Positions 25,438 to 37,200 of a stretch of 64,000 bases of DNA are shown here, piece after piece. The notes beneath the pieces were generated by a model, which did not search any database, was not told the origin of the DNA, and was given only the letters and a program-made list of their open reading frames with translations. The translations under genes and the position numbers were made by a program. Positions within the stretch are counted from its first letter, which is position 1. Each line of letters begins with the position of its first letter. Source of the stretch: Diploscapter coronatus (taxonomy: Eukaryota > Nematoda > Chromadorea > Rhabditida > Rhabditidae); assembly GCA_964036155.1 (NCBI GenBank), contig OZ038423.1:79189249-79253248 (forward strand). Reading direction: 5' to 3'.

Positions 25438-28400
25438 CTATAAATGGGCTACGTCTTTGGGATCAATTAAATCTCTAGGCGACTCTCTCGGTGCGTTAGG
25501 GTTAGGGAGACTGTTGTTTATTCCGATCTCAGGATTATTAGTCGGGCTATCAGAAGAACGGATCTAAATTTGCATTGACACAAGCATAAATATCTATCCT
25601 TCAGTATTTAGATAAAGTTCTAATAAAAGTCAGTGCAAGTACCATAAGTAACAGTGTCTAAGTTAGTCTAGAATAAGAGAAAATACGCTATTTCGACTTC
25701 TAATATTATATTTTTGAAAATTGTTAAGTTTTTGGGAAAATTTGGCGTGGAAAATTGCGTAGAATTAAATTCTGCACTACTTGGGCCAAAAATAAAATTT
25801 TAAAAACCTAAACCCGAATTTGTTCCACGCCAAAATATGGCTGAAATCAGTCTCTTTATTAGGGACATTCTTTATTTTGGGCTTTGTATCGCGATTTAAT
25901 TGGCCCAAATCTATATAATGAGGATTTAATATATAGTTTTGTATTTCGAGTTATTTATATTTTATTGAAATAAATAAATAAAATCGAATTTATTAATTTA
26001 TATAATTCCAAAATTAGCATAAACCTACCTCATTTCTTTTGATCAACAGGAATGGGGAGAATAAATGTAATAAGACGCTAGCAATAGATCCACTAACTAA
26101 CGCGGTTAATACGCAGGCCAATAATAACTTAAAAATTGAATTTTTTTTTTAAATTACAAAGTAACAAATTTACGATTTCCGCCTCATCTCTATATTGAGT
26201 CATAGATTTACTCGCTAAAATAGTCGCGGGTGCAATGATCATCTAAATTTTAAAATATTCAATTAAACAAAATATATATCAAATAAAAAGACACTAATAA
26301 TATAACGATATAAAGTTTAAAAATTATAAACACCTGTAAAGTCCCCTTCGGCATGAATGAAAACGCGACGACGATTTGTTGTTTGAAGTCCAAACTTGTA
26401 CAACCAGCGAAAATTATTGAAGCCAGAAGACGTAAAAATAGCCCGAGACAAATTAGCGCGAAACAGATACCGACTAGAGATGAAGTAACCTGAATTTTTA
26501 GGTAACTTGAAAATGGTCTCTTGTATTCCACACCCACTTTTTCCTTTTTCCCTACCTTCCTCCCCTATTCTCTCCTCAAAAAGTGGGTGTAGAATACAAA
26601 AGGCCGTTGAAAATATATTACGAATATTTTTATTATACTAAAAATAAATTATTCATAAATTTTAGGCAAATTTATGAATAATTTATTTTATAGGTTAACA
26701 ATAATTGAGGTTTTTGGTAAGTTTTTTTTTAACTATTGGAAATTTGTTTTGAGTAGCAAAATTTATTGAACTTTTAGGTAAGTTCGAAATATTTTTAATA
26801 TGTTTAAGACCAATTGAATTTTAGGTAAGTTACCATAAGTAAGGGGGATTTTACCTTATGAAAATCCAACTGATATCCCGCTACTGCAAATAACAATGGC
26901 AGACTAATTTTATCCCAGATATACCCAAATCCAGAGCATAGATTATGAATCTTAAATTCTTGGTAAGTTGGAAAATTTCTCGTAAACATCGACATTTTTC
27001 CTGTTTTCCAGTCTCCAATTTAAAGTTGACGTTAAAGATAGAAGAATAGCGGAAAATATTCCGCCACATCTTAAACCAATGACTTGAGAGCCTAAAGAAT
27101 TGAAATTTAGGAAGAACTTCAGATTGACTTGCCTATGATGTAAACTGTCGCGGATAGTACTAGCAATAGGCCCCTGGTGAATTGATAATACTGAGTGTGG
27201 GATTTCGGGAAAGATGTTAAAAAGGCTCCTAGGGCAATAATTTAACGAACTTATAAATAGTCCTAAATTTCCCTACCAGATAAAAATCCCACCACTATGC
27301 CCAAAGCGATTTCACCTATGGTAAGTCCGATAGAGGATAAAACACTATCTTAAAATACAGGTAAGCTTAAAATGTAGGTAAATTGAAAGTTTTAGGACCT
27401 TTAATAAACACGATTTCAGTGGCTATAGAAATCGCCGCTATTAGGAAAATTCCCTCGATACATACTGCACTTTCAATGGTCGTGGGTATGCTCTGAAAAA
27501 GGACATCTAGAAATTAGCATATTTCAAATAAACTACCCTGTTTATTTCCAACTTCCTATGCCTGATTTTTGAGATAACCCTTGAAATTATCGAGAATGAA
27601 GCGGCAGAAAGGGTGAGTCTGAAGAAATATTTTTCAGCACCATCAGTGGACTCACCCAAAAAGAATCCCCATTTGAGGGCTGAATTTCCATACTAAGATC
27701 GATATTGCGGCTATGCTTATGCACTCCACCAACGTTGGTATCAAAGCCAGGGAAAATGGTAGGGCCTAAAGCCTGGGTAAGTCGGGGGAAGTGGAACATT
27801 GAATTTTTACCGGATTGAAGCCTATAGCCGGTAGGTCTAAATGTGCACAAAGACGGACGATTAAAATTGCTAGAGCAGATTCAGTAACGACAAACATCCA
27901 ATATTCGGAGATATTAATCAACCCCTGCATGAAATAGACGTTCCGAAAGCAAAATCCGACTAATAAAGCTGCTGAAAATCGAAAAATTTAACAAAAAATT
28001 GCATTTTTATGACTTATTCTCAATGACTGATAACTTGAGACAGAATAAAAGTGAGAGAATTTTGATGCATGGAAATTAGCGCGTTGTTTGCAAACGAATA
28101 GACGCCATTTCATTGATCCCCAAGAAATGACTTTGACGACTATTTGTGCATACGCAATGCACGCTTTTCATACTTGTATCTCTGCATCGTTTATTTTGTC
28201 CCAAGTTATCGGCCATTGATAATACCTGACTCAGGGGGCACAAACCCAAAATTGAATATGAAGCCGAAGAAATGGGAGCAGATTAATAAAACGAATAACG
28301 AAGCTATGCATAACGGTACATTAGATTGAACTGGCGAGGTGGTAAGCGGGTGGGCTGAAAAAGTTTCAAAAGTTCGCATTTCTAAAACGTTGTTTTTGGG

Positions 28401-28820
28401 TTTACCGGCAATTTGGGAACCGCGAGATCACGAGACACGATAATTGAAAAATAATGTGTGCAAAGAAAGCCTATCACCCCATACCCTACCATAGCCTTAT
28501 ATTATTTCGCCTATGTCTTCGTCTCTTGTGGTCTCACGGTTTCCAAATAGTCGAGTTTACCTATGTGTAATCCGAATAAAGAGCATATCAGCCAATAGAA
28601 TGATATTAAAATTGCCACTGAGGTTAGGAGTTGGTTGACCTAAAATGTGTGGGTCCGATGCTAAATTTCGTTTTTCAACTTGCCTTCACATTGGCTATGA
28701 CATTTCTAGTGAAATTCACTACGGGATGGCGGGAGACCACTAGCTAAAATATCTTAGAATCAAGAAAATTCATTTTTTTGTGTAAAAACTAGCCTGATGT
28801 TCTAGCACTGAATCGGGCAT
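25438..28820 (-). CDS. SLC9B/NHA-type sodium-proton antiporter family protein
   Basis: Minus-strand gene of about 13 exons coding a polytopic membrane protein. Blocks align in order with human NHA2: an ALLVGFCFRNVYF segment (matches GMLLAGFIIRN), LALIPTLVECISIAAISILV, ASFSIISRVISKI, SIPTTIESAVCIEGIFLIAA, ALGAFLTSFPKSHTQ, IIGSQVIGLRCGGIFSA (matches LGSQRIGL), WDKISLPLLFAVAGYQLDF, and FSFMPKGTLQ (matches AWMPKATVQ). The start is Met at 28818-28820 (MPDSVLEHQ); stop TAG at 25438-25440 follows a hydrophilic tail. NHA proteins exchange Na+ or Li+ for H+. Here the position of the essential Asp-Asp pair reads Glu-Gly, so exchange activity or coupling may differ. At least one intron (27092-27132) uses a GC donor. 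MITE copies B2 and C2 lie in introns. Confidence 0.82.
26515..26606. mobile_element. MITE family B, copy 2 (in NHA-type intron)
   Basis: 92 bp with clean inverted ends: GGTCTCTTGTATTCCACACC at the left and GGGTGTAGAATACAAAAGGCC at the right. The pyrimidine-rich interior is the reverse orientation of copies at 23172 and 49533. Confidence 0.8.
28015..28224. mobile_element. MITE family C, copy 2 (in NHA-type intron)
   Basis: About 210 bp with inverted ends: CAATGACTGATAACTTGAGA and CCAAGTTATCGGCCATTGAT. The interior from about 28035 to 28150 is nearly identical to 45611-45726. No open reading frame of note. Confidence 0.8.
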
Positions 28821-29739
28821 GATTGTTCAAATTTCAAGGTAATAAGTTGGCGAAAATTCAATCGATGGTTAAAAATTCCTGCGCATATTTCAGACTAGCG
28901 ATCTCTCAAAATTGGTAAGTCGGTCTGAAAAATCAATCCTAGGTTAGTGTGCGTCAACGCATATGAAAATCGACGAATAATCTGGCACTTTAACTAAAAC
29001 TAGTCGTGTGATGTACCCGACGATATTATCAAATCATGAATGAATGATAAAGTGTGGGAAGATAAGTGAAAATTTTTCCGATCTATATTTAGAGGCAATT
29101 GTGTAAAGGTTCATAGGTAAAGGGTGAGAAATAAAACTTGGAAAATTCCTATAATTTGCCAATATATATCATAGAGAACATAAAGAAAGAGAGAGAGATA
29201 CGATATATATAAATATTGTAAGTTTGAATATTGTGAAAAATGAGGGGGTAGAGCTGCAAAACTTTCATTCCCATAGTTCCCGCCCCCTTTCCCTAAAATG
29301 AGGAAAATCGATGATAAAATAGAGACAGAAATGAGCGATTTGCATGAATTAGTTATCGGTGATGATGCAATTGAGTGCTGACACGCAATCCCTTTACTGC
29401 ATAACAATTTAACGACAACTTTAGAGCGAAGAAAACAATTTAGGGACAAAATTCGACATCGTATTACCTCTCAAAAGCTTTATTCTCGTCTTACATGTTG
29501 CACTTTAGATTCGTCGTCAGATCAGTATGAATTTGATAGAGCTGCATTTGGTGGAGGTCTGAAATGCAATTTTTGGATCAGCATGATGAAAATTCGAGAA
29601 AATAGCATTTTTCAAGAATAATATTTAGGGTGAAAAATTGTCGAATCGAAGTTTTCCAACTTCGTCTTTTAGAGTGAAACAACTTCAGAAACTTCGAAAA
29701 CATTGAAAAATGTTCCAGAAACCAACTTGCTATATTGGG
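28821..29739. other. Upstream region of NHA-type gene and 3' flank of RS-rich gene
   Basis: About 920 bp between a minus-strand start (28820) and the next minus-strand stop (29740). A 112-codon minus-strand open frame (29111-29449) is hydrophobic and AT-driven, without resemblance to a family, and I do not call it. Otherwise nothing recognised. Confidence 0.4.
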
Positions 29740-31332
29740 TTAGTTGAATTGGTGCGGAATGTCAGTGGGGGGTTCGGCGTTTTTCCAGAGGACGACGCCG
29801 TCCAGGGACACCTCTTCGGGCACGAAGTCCAGCGGCCCGCCCTCGTAGCTCTGGAATTTTCCGAAATTCAGTCAAATTTGTTCCAATATTTCAGATTTTT
29901 ACAAAGATTTTCTAGAATTATTTGAGTTTTCCAACCTCCAGAGTGATGTTGTGATCCGTCGCCCAGGGACGTCCGTTGATCAATGCCTTGAAGTGCAGCA
30001 CGTGGTCCTGGGTGCGGCCTAGAAACTTTCCACTGACGTTATTGTTTTTTAAAAGATGTTATTTTTATTATAATAGCGACACTTAATAGCGCCATTGGCG
30101 TTATGTACTTACGCTCTCCAATCGAACTATCGGCGCTGTCGTAGGTGAGCTTGCGACGCACGGGGTCGAACGCCCCGATCGGAGCGTTGGCTTGGGAGTT
30201 CGGATAGCTGCGACGCCGCTGGAGGGACTGGCGTCGCGAAGCCGAAAGCGAAGAGTCGGTCGAGGGATCTGGAAAACAAAAAAATTTTAATCGGGTTTGG
30301 AAAGTCTTTTGGACCGGTTCTAGAAGAAAAACTATAGATCAGCTTTTCCCCTCGAAATTTTTATGATTCAGTTTAAAGCGTCTCTTAAAATTGAAATTTT
30401 TCAACTCTTGCCAACGTACCATCACGCCAGACGGACCAGTGCGGAACGGAGTCCAACGCGTCCTGCATGCCGTACTTTCGGCGAATCTGATCCGCGCTAA
30501 AAATTAAATGGGTATGAAATCCTTTTTACTCGGCACCTGATCGCTCCCTGCAAACTTCCGTCGGCCGACATCTTTCTCAGCTGGCTCATCGAGGGCATCG
30601 AGGGGAACGACATATCGTAGCTGCCATTCGGCTGAAGATTAGCGTTAAAAAGGCGTTATTTTTATGACGCCTTTTCATGATGCTAGTTTAAGGTGGTGTC
30701 TTTTCTAATGCTAATCATAGATGACGTAATTTTATAGGGGCGTAGTTTTTAAAAGGCATTATTGGCATTATTTTCAGGTGACATCCTCCTACCGTGCGCT
30801 TCATGGAGTAGACATCAGGAGAGAGGGCAGCGCGCGAGCTGCGGGACGACGAGCGGGAGCGACTGAAAGGTGTCATTTTTAAAAATGAAAATCAGCCTGT
30901 GACGTCATGGCGTTAGATGACGCCTTTTACCTGCGACTGCGACCCCTCGGCGACTTTCTCGAGCACCTGGAGCTTATGGAGCTTCCCGAGACGGCCGATT
31001 TGGTCTGGAAAATTCGAAAGTTTAGGTAGGTTCTGGAAAAAATTGTCTTGTTCTAGAGTTTTCTCGATCCTTACCGATCTCGTGCTGGCCGTACTCCCTT
31101 TCGAAGAACGGGAACTGCGGCGCGAACGACGATTTGCGGAACTCGATGCGGAACGAGTTCTGGAGCTAGAACGGGAGTGAGAAGAGCGGCTGCTGAAAAA
31201 ATTAGGATGATTTTGCAGAGCATGTAGAACCGGTAAGATCTGTATGCGAAATATAATGGATTTTTCAGGATTTTTGTGTGGATCCATGTAGATCAACGAG
31301 TTTTTCTCGTCATACCGGCTTCTGCTGCTCAT
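29740..31332 (-). CDS. RS-rich protein of unknown function
   Basis: Minus-strand gene of eight exons. With donor CG|GTATGA the first short exon reads MSSRSR and joins an RS-repeat exon (RSSHSRSSSRTRSASSS, RRSRRSSRSSKGS). More Ser/Arg exons follow, then a non-repetitive C-terminal half: DMSFPSMPSMSQLRKMSADG, ADQIRRKYGMQDALDSVPHW, SASRRQSLQRRRSYPNSQAN, PVRRKLTYDSADSSIG, DHVLHFKALINGRPWATDHN, and GPLDFVPEEVSLDGVVLWKN before the stop at 29740-29742. I do not recognise the C-terminal block. RS repeats suggest a nuclear or RNA-processing role, or simply a phosphorylated disordered tail; this is inference only. Introns repeatedly contain GGCGTTAT/ATGACGCC motifs. Two of its exons are copied at 58 kb. 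Confidence 0.7.
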
Positions 31333-31955
31333 TTTCTGATCGTCGTCAGTTTTGTGCGGGACTTCGAAAAGTAGACTGTTTAATGACGGCGTGAAATGGG
31401 TAATCAAGGTCAGTTTTTTCGAAAGTTAATTTTAAAAAGTGCATCCAAATTTTATATCGGAATTTTCTGGACTTATAATCTTTAGAGTGTATGCTGATTT
31501 TGCATCATAATTTTGGGACTTGTATTTTCCTACCGGAAAAAGTCGAGGCATTCAAGATTCTCTGATTTGCTTTGTAGCAGAAATCATAAATTTCGGGTTT
31601 GTTGTGCAAAAATTGCATCACAGTTAGATAAAAGGTTTGCCACTAATCAAGCCCCGTTTTTTGGCCTTTTGCATAGTTTGTGTTCTGGCGATGACTAGGA
31701 AACCTCGATGCTAATGGTTAAGGATAGGTGACTTTGCCTGATTTAGGTACGGCATAAACATTTGATTCGACTTTGTTGGGTAGAATTTTCCCCTTATCAA
31801 TTGATCATTAGTTGTAAAGTCTCAGAATATATGAATATAAGCTTCTTGGGAATCAATGATAAACTCGTGCACTTCCATTGCTTAAGTATAAATTGCACAT
31901 GTGCATGTCTGGTCTATTCGAAAATTCTATATTTTTTATTTTTTAGTTTTAGAAA
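31333..31955. promoter_or_regulatory. Region between RS-rich gene start and kinase-like gene copy 1
   Basis: About 620 bp between divergent starts. From about 31411 it is shared with copy 2 (58455-58998), so each kinase-like gene carries the same proximal 540 bp of upstream DNA. It ends in a double acceptor-like TTTTTTAGTTTTAG before the ATG, a probable spliced-leader site. No coding block was recognised; a conserved 61-codon frame (31513-31698 and 58554-58739) has no ATG-supported family resemblance. Confidence 0.5.
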
Positions 31956-34037
31956 ATGTCGAAGCTCCTTTCCACCCCCGGAGACGGTATTCTGAAAACC
32001 CATATTTCCTGGGAAGAAATCGAACAAGACGCTCAAAATGCATTGAAAACCAAGGCGACATTCGGCCCGAACAAAACCGTTCGGAATCTGAGTTTGGGCA
32101 GAGGATTTACCTCTCGAATGGCACTGATAGAGGCGGATTGGCAAAATGGGGAAGATCGATTACCGAAGGCTTTAATTGCCAAGGTATTTTAATATACTTG
32201 GAATTTAAGGGATTTCAACGAACTTCACCAAACTCGATTTGCAAAAATAAGTGTCATACTGAGAGAGTAAAAAGTTCTTTTTTTCTCTTAAAAAGATACT
32301 ATTTTTTGTGGGTCCTAGTTTTGAGAAGTCTGAATTTCATATATCCGCTTATTTCAGATTCCATCGGTGATGAATTTTCTGGATTTCAACGAATTAATGG
32401 CCCAGAAAGGCAGAGACTGGAATATCGACGATCGAATGCTCGAAATGTGGCAAGGTATTTGCACTCGAGTGCATAATAGCGAATGCCTGGTCTATGAAAT
32501 CATCCAGAAGTATGCGAATGGGAAAATTAAGATTCCTCTCGTAAGCAACATTGAATATTCTATATATGGAGAATCAGCTTTTAAACAGACTAAGAACATC
32601 AAATCTCACTTGTATATTTAAGATTAAGTTCAAATATATTTCAAATTGCAGGTTATGGCGACGAAAAAATTCGACGAGCACAATACCCATAAGGGAAATT
32701 TGATGATGGAATACGTCGAATCTTGCGAGCTACAAGTCTATGATAACATTACTTTTGAAGATATGAAAGAAGTAAATTCAAATTTTAAAAAATAATAATA
32801 AAAATTCATTCAAATTTAAATTCAGCCCCTCAGAATGATAGCCGTTTTTCAAGCTATTGGCACTAAATTAGATGAAGAAACGAAAGAGAAGCTCCCAATT
32901 AACCTGTATTCGAATTTGTTCGGCGAAATGTTCACTGAGGAAGTATAATTTAAATTAAATTAAATTCAAAACTATGTTTCAGAAAAGAAAACAATTCCTC
33001 GACCAGTTCCGAAAATTCGACAGTGGGTCTATTCCTAAGGAGACTTTGGATAAATTCTCCTATGTCTTCGAAAAAGAAATGGCTGAGGAAGGGGTCAAAA
33101 GAATTGACACCCTATCGGATATTCTCGGTATTTATTTAAATTGAAATATTACCACCTCAAAAATAAACATCTCTATGGGCGTGGTCTTTCTCTTCCTATT
33201 TCAACTCTTTTGAAAAGAGGGGAAAAAGAATAGGCTCCGTTCATTAAATTATGCAGTATTGCATAGACCCATTAGTTAACTAAAGATAAAATAATAATTT
33301 CAAATTCAGGCGTTAGTAGGGTCCTATGTCATGGTGATATGTGGTCCACGAATTTACTCTGGAAGAAGGAAAATAATGGTCGTCATGAGCTAGCCGCTAT
33401 AATTGATTGGCAGGTATTTAAGCGTACTCTGGGAAAATATCGTCGTTGGAAATTTAGACTTCGCATTTCGGATGCCCCGCTGTAGACGTCTGTAGGTTTT
33501 TAATGGCATCTTTATCTGGGAAGGATCGAAGAAAATATAAAGACGAAGTTTTGAAGACCTTATATAAATACCTCGAAGAAGAAATGGATGGCGCTGAGCC
33601 TCCCTATACCTTTGCGCAGGTATTTCAATATATAAAGATAGAGCACGCCCCCAAAATATCGATTTTCTAGCTTGAAACGTGCTGCGATAACTTCATGGCT
33701 TTTGCGGGAATATTCATCGTTATCTCAATTCAGTCATTATTTGAGAGCAATAACAACTCAGAAAGGCCGGACAGAGAGGAGGTAGTTGCCCAAAAATTAA
33801 TACTTACCTAAATAAATAATTACTTAGTAATTAACACTTGTCTAAAAATTAGCGCTTACCTAAAAGTTGACTTACATAAAATACTTATCTAAAAATTTAA
33901 ATTTATATAAGAATTAACATTAGCCTAAATTATAAATTAAATGTTAGGTATTGGAAAGAATCCGTGAAAAGACTTTGGCTATGGTGGAAGACGTTATCGA
34001 ATACTACCAGAAATGTCACCCCGACGAAAAATTCTAG
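31956..34037 (+). CDS. CHK/DUF1679 kinase-like protein, copy 1
   Basis: Nine exons (31956-32183, 32358-32540, 32652-32771, 32826-32942, 32983-33127, 33310-33413, 33458-33619, 33671-33781, 33948-34037). It opens with MSKLLSTPGDGILKTHISWE and FGPNKTVRNLSLGRGFTSRM, typical of the nematode DUF1679 family. The catalytic-loop-like exon 6 has SRVLCHGDMWSTNLLW (His-Gly-Asp, then Asn) and AAIIDWQ (DFG-equivalent Asp), then TSHFGCPAVDVCRFLMASLS. These are aminoglycoside/choline-kinase-fold (EcKL-like) proteins thought to phosphorylate small molecules such as steroids or xenobiotic-derived glycosides; the substrate is unknown. The end is CHPDEKF, stop 34035-34037, with AATAAA at 34068-34073. An acceptor-like TTTTAG lies four bases before the ATG. 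Confidence 0.9.
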
Positions 34038-34224
34038 ATTTTCTTTGGTAGCTTTTTATTTGAATTGAATAAAAAATTTACACATATTTCATACAGTTGA
34101 ATCAAATCATGATAGTACCCATTATAACTGAGATTTTCAAATAAAAAATATCATAAATATAAATCACAAACGGCTTAAATCATGGAAATACTTAAATTGG
34201 GAAAAGCTCATTTTGATGCTTAAA

Positions 34225-37200
34225 TCATTGGAACCCTGAAGATCTAGCGGCCTTCCTTTCTTGGAATCTTCGTTCATGCTCTTCCTGTCGAGCTCGATGT
34301 TTTTCGGAGCGATGCTTAAATTTTTAAAATTCAAAAATTGTAAACCACGGATATTCACTACTAAATATACATATAAATCTTAAGCATCAACGTATGTCTT
34401 AGTTCTAAAGTTAAATATATTACTGAGACCTAAATAACAAAGATATATCTAAATTCTAAATATCATAACTTGAAGTTTAAAATATACCTGATTTAAAGTT
34501 GAATCTAGATCATCATCCCATCCGGCACCACTATCATCTAGCTCTCCCAATTGGTTTGCGGGCTAAAATATCAAGTTAAACTTCTATCTTAAATTTATAA
34601 GTATATGGTTTATTTGTTGTTGCGATTTTGTCTACTCAGATTAAGATGTTTCGTTGCGCTTTTTGCATTGTAAAGTTGAGGGTCAAAGCTTCAGTTCTGA
34701 AATCATTCAAACAATATGTATACTTGCTTAAGCCACTTGCCACGAGAGATCTATTAACAATTCACTCGAAACCTTCATTGAATGCCAAAACTCGACGCGT
34801 TTCCCACTTTTCGTAAATACCAGCGGACTGTTTTCTCTGCCCTATCTAATTCGAATTACTTTTAACTGTATAGTAAGAGCGCGCATATTTGATTAATTAT
34901 CACCGTAATATCATGTTTAAGTAGTAAGTAGTGCGGAAAAATTCAGTACGCTTACAAAAAGTAAACGTGTCTGCAAATTTCGCCGTCTAATATGTCTAAA
35001 TTAGATGCTTTTGCCATATTTGGTCAGAATTTAACTGAATCCTAAGTCATTCGAGAGGTTTCTGAACGTCCACGAAAACCACTAGATTCACTTTCTTGAT
35101 CATTTAAAAACTATGAGTCACATGATTAGGAATATTGCCGAAAAACAGGACTGAATATTTCAATTTATTTTACCACTCTATGATGAAGCATAGGGTATTA
35201 AACAGGATTGGATATATCTTGGAATATGCAGTTTAGATAGTGGGCAAATGTTTTCACTATTTCTTATTCAATAGCTTGCCTATCTATCTATTTGCTTCAC
35301 GCCTTCAGAATCATCCAGAAACTTTCGCTTTCTATACTCCGTCATGTTTTCTCCATCTTTACTTTTTCTGCCAATCTTAGCTTATCTGACTTTCCATCTA
35401 GAGAATGTTATGTGATTCAGTAAAACTTGGGTATTTTCACTTTTTTTTCTTCAAATGTACCAAAAATCAAATATTTTTCAAATCTCCAAATTTTTTGGCA
35501 TTCATGATTTAATCTGACACTTGTCAGACGCCACTTGCTATTCTGATCACTTCTTATTAGTCAAAAACCGAATGCTGTCTGATTACATCACATCAATAAA
35601 TCTCTCCCCTCATAAAACAAACATGTCCCTATATGGGATGCCTTGCCTTATCTTATCTCTTTCTCTGAGATCTCTCAAATCACATTATCTCTGTCTTCTA
35701 AATCCGATAAGTCATTCCCTTATGTCAATAAGCAAAAAACTGTAATCATTTTGACCGGTTCAGGGTTTGGAATCTTCCAATTTGACCTCAAACCGCCTTC
35801 CTTAGTAAGCCCTCAACAATATCTGCGAAGATAAGGTTGATCTTCATGGCCTTAACGAATAGTTTTACTTATTTTGTGAATTTCGCAAATTTTCGCGATA
35901 CAACAGGCTGATCTTCATGATTTTAGCGAAATATGTAGCATATTATGCCATTTCTTCGAATTTACTCTTTAGAAAAGCGATGATCTCTATCAAAATTCTT
36001 TTAGTTTTTAGGCAACATGTGGCTTCGATTCCTAATTCTCCTATCATTGATTCAAGTCATTTATTCTGCGGTTCAATGCTACATCGGGCAGAAACTATTT
36101 AGGTTAGTCTTTAAAAACGTTCTCGATTATAGTCGTCAATTTGAAGCTTCGAGTCGAACAACGCTGTATGCGCTAAGTTTATCCCGTATTCCTGCGCGGT
36201 GGATTGTGAGTGGAAAAATTCGTGCAACGATCACGTTTCATACACCGCATATCGGTAAGTACCTCCGAAAATTCTCATGTATTTTCAACTTTTCACAAAT
36301 TTTAGGGGTCGAAGAACCTTCGTGTCGGGACTTTTACTCAACGCCAAGTCCGCAATGGTGCTTTGTTGCGCTTCTCTGTCGACCAGGATAGAAATGGGTA
36401 GGTCTTTTCATAGAGAAAAAGCTGATCATCTTCATTAAAAATCATTCAATTTTCATCATGATTTGCTTTGGCATGATAGATTTTAAATAGATTTAGAAAT
36501 ATATCTTCGTTGAAAATCATGCATCAGCTAACTTTCTCAGGATTTGAATAGAGAAACTCAGGCCGATATTCTCACTCATTTCCCTGTATATTTTAGGATT
36601 TCATATATCCTAAGATTTCATATGTCCCCTGAGTTTAGACGGTCTTGGTCGAGAGAAGTGTGAATGGAGAGAGCCTGAATCTATTGCCGTCGTAGGGCCC
36701 TCAGTCCGAACCAACCCCGTTTTGGCCGCAAATCATTACATCAGGAATATTTTGATGAACAGGTGCTTAATTAGAAATCTGTTTAGTCTTCGTCAAGCCT
36801 AATTTTGGATTAAAATGAACTTGACTAAATTTTCGAACCCAAAACAATTTTTTGTTAGTTTTAGTCAAATTATGAACTTGATTACAGAGATGGAGATTCA
36901 AGGGTCGACGTTTCTTTGGAAGTCTGCCAATACACCGTGGAAAGGGATCATTGCGATGCTGATGTAAGAAAATTGCATAACGCCTTCGAAATTATGAAAA
37001 AAGGAGCATCGTAGCGTTAAAAATGCCGAAAATTCGAAATCTTTACGTATTTTTCTTATCTAATTCGATCGAAAAAAGCGAAATATTTTCAGTTAACATG
37101 AAATTTCTCCAATTTTTGAATCAAACCATGTCACAAGTATTTGACCTTGATGATAGTTGTACTTGTGAAAAAATCGCAGGTTTTATCGCTTGCCATTGCA

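Larger units (their letters stand above)
29927..34139. repeat. Segmental duplication, copy 1 (intact)
   Basis: From TTTTCCAACCTCC at about 29927 to ATTATAACTGAGATTTT at about 34138 the sequence is nearly identical, in the same orientation, to 58013-61083. Copy 2 lacks copy-1 bases from about 30338 to 31410. Copy 1 includes most of the RS-rich gene and the whole kinase-like gene, so it looks like the source copy. Confidence 0.9.

Noticed and set aside
25495..25512. GTTAGGGTTAGGG resembling telomeric repeats
   Set aside because: Only two units (nematode telomeres are usually TTAGGC), and it lies within the coding last exon of the NHA-type gene.
29111..29449. 112-codon minus-strand open frame with hydrophobic C-terminus
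   Set aside because: AT-driven composition, no recognisable domain, and no splice or start context linking it to neighbours.
31513..31698. 61-codon frame conserved in both duplicated copies (also 58554-58739)
   Set aside because: Conservation follows from the recent duplication of the whole block, and copy 2 carries frame-altering indels near the end; no evidence of coding.
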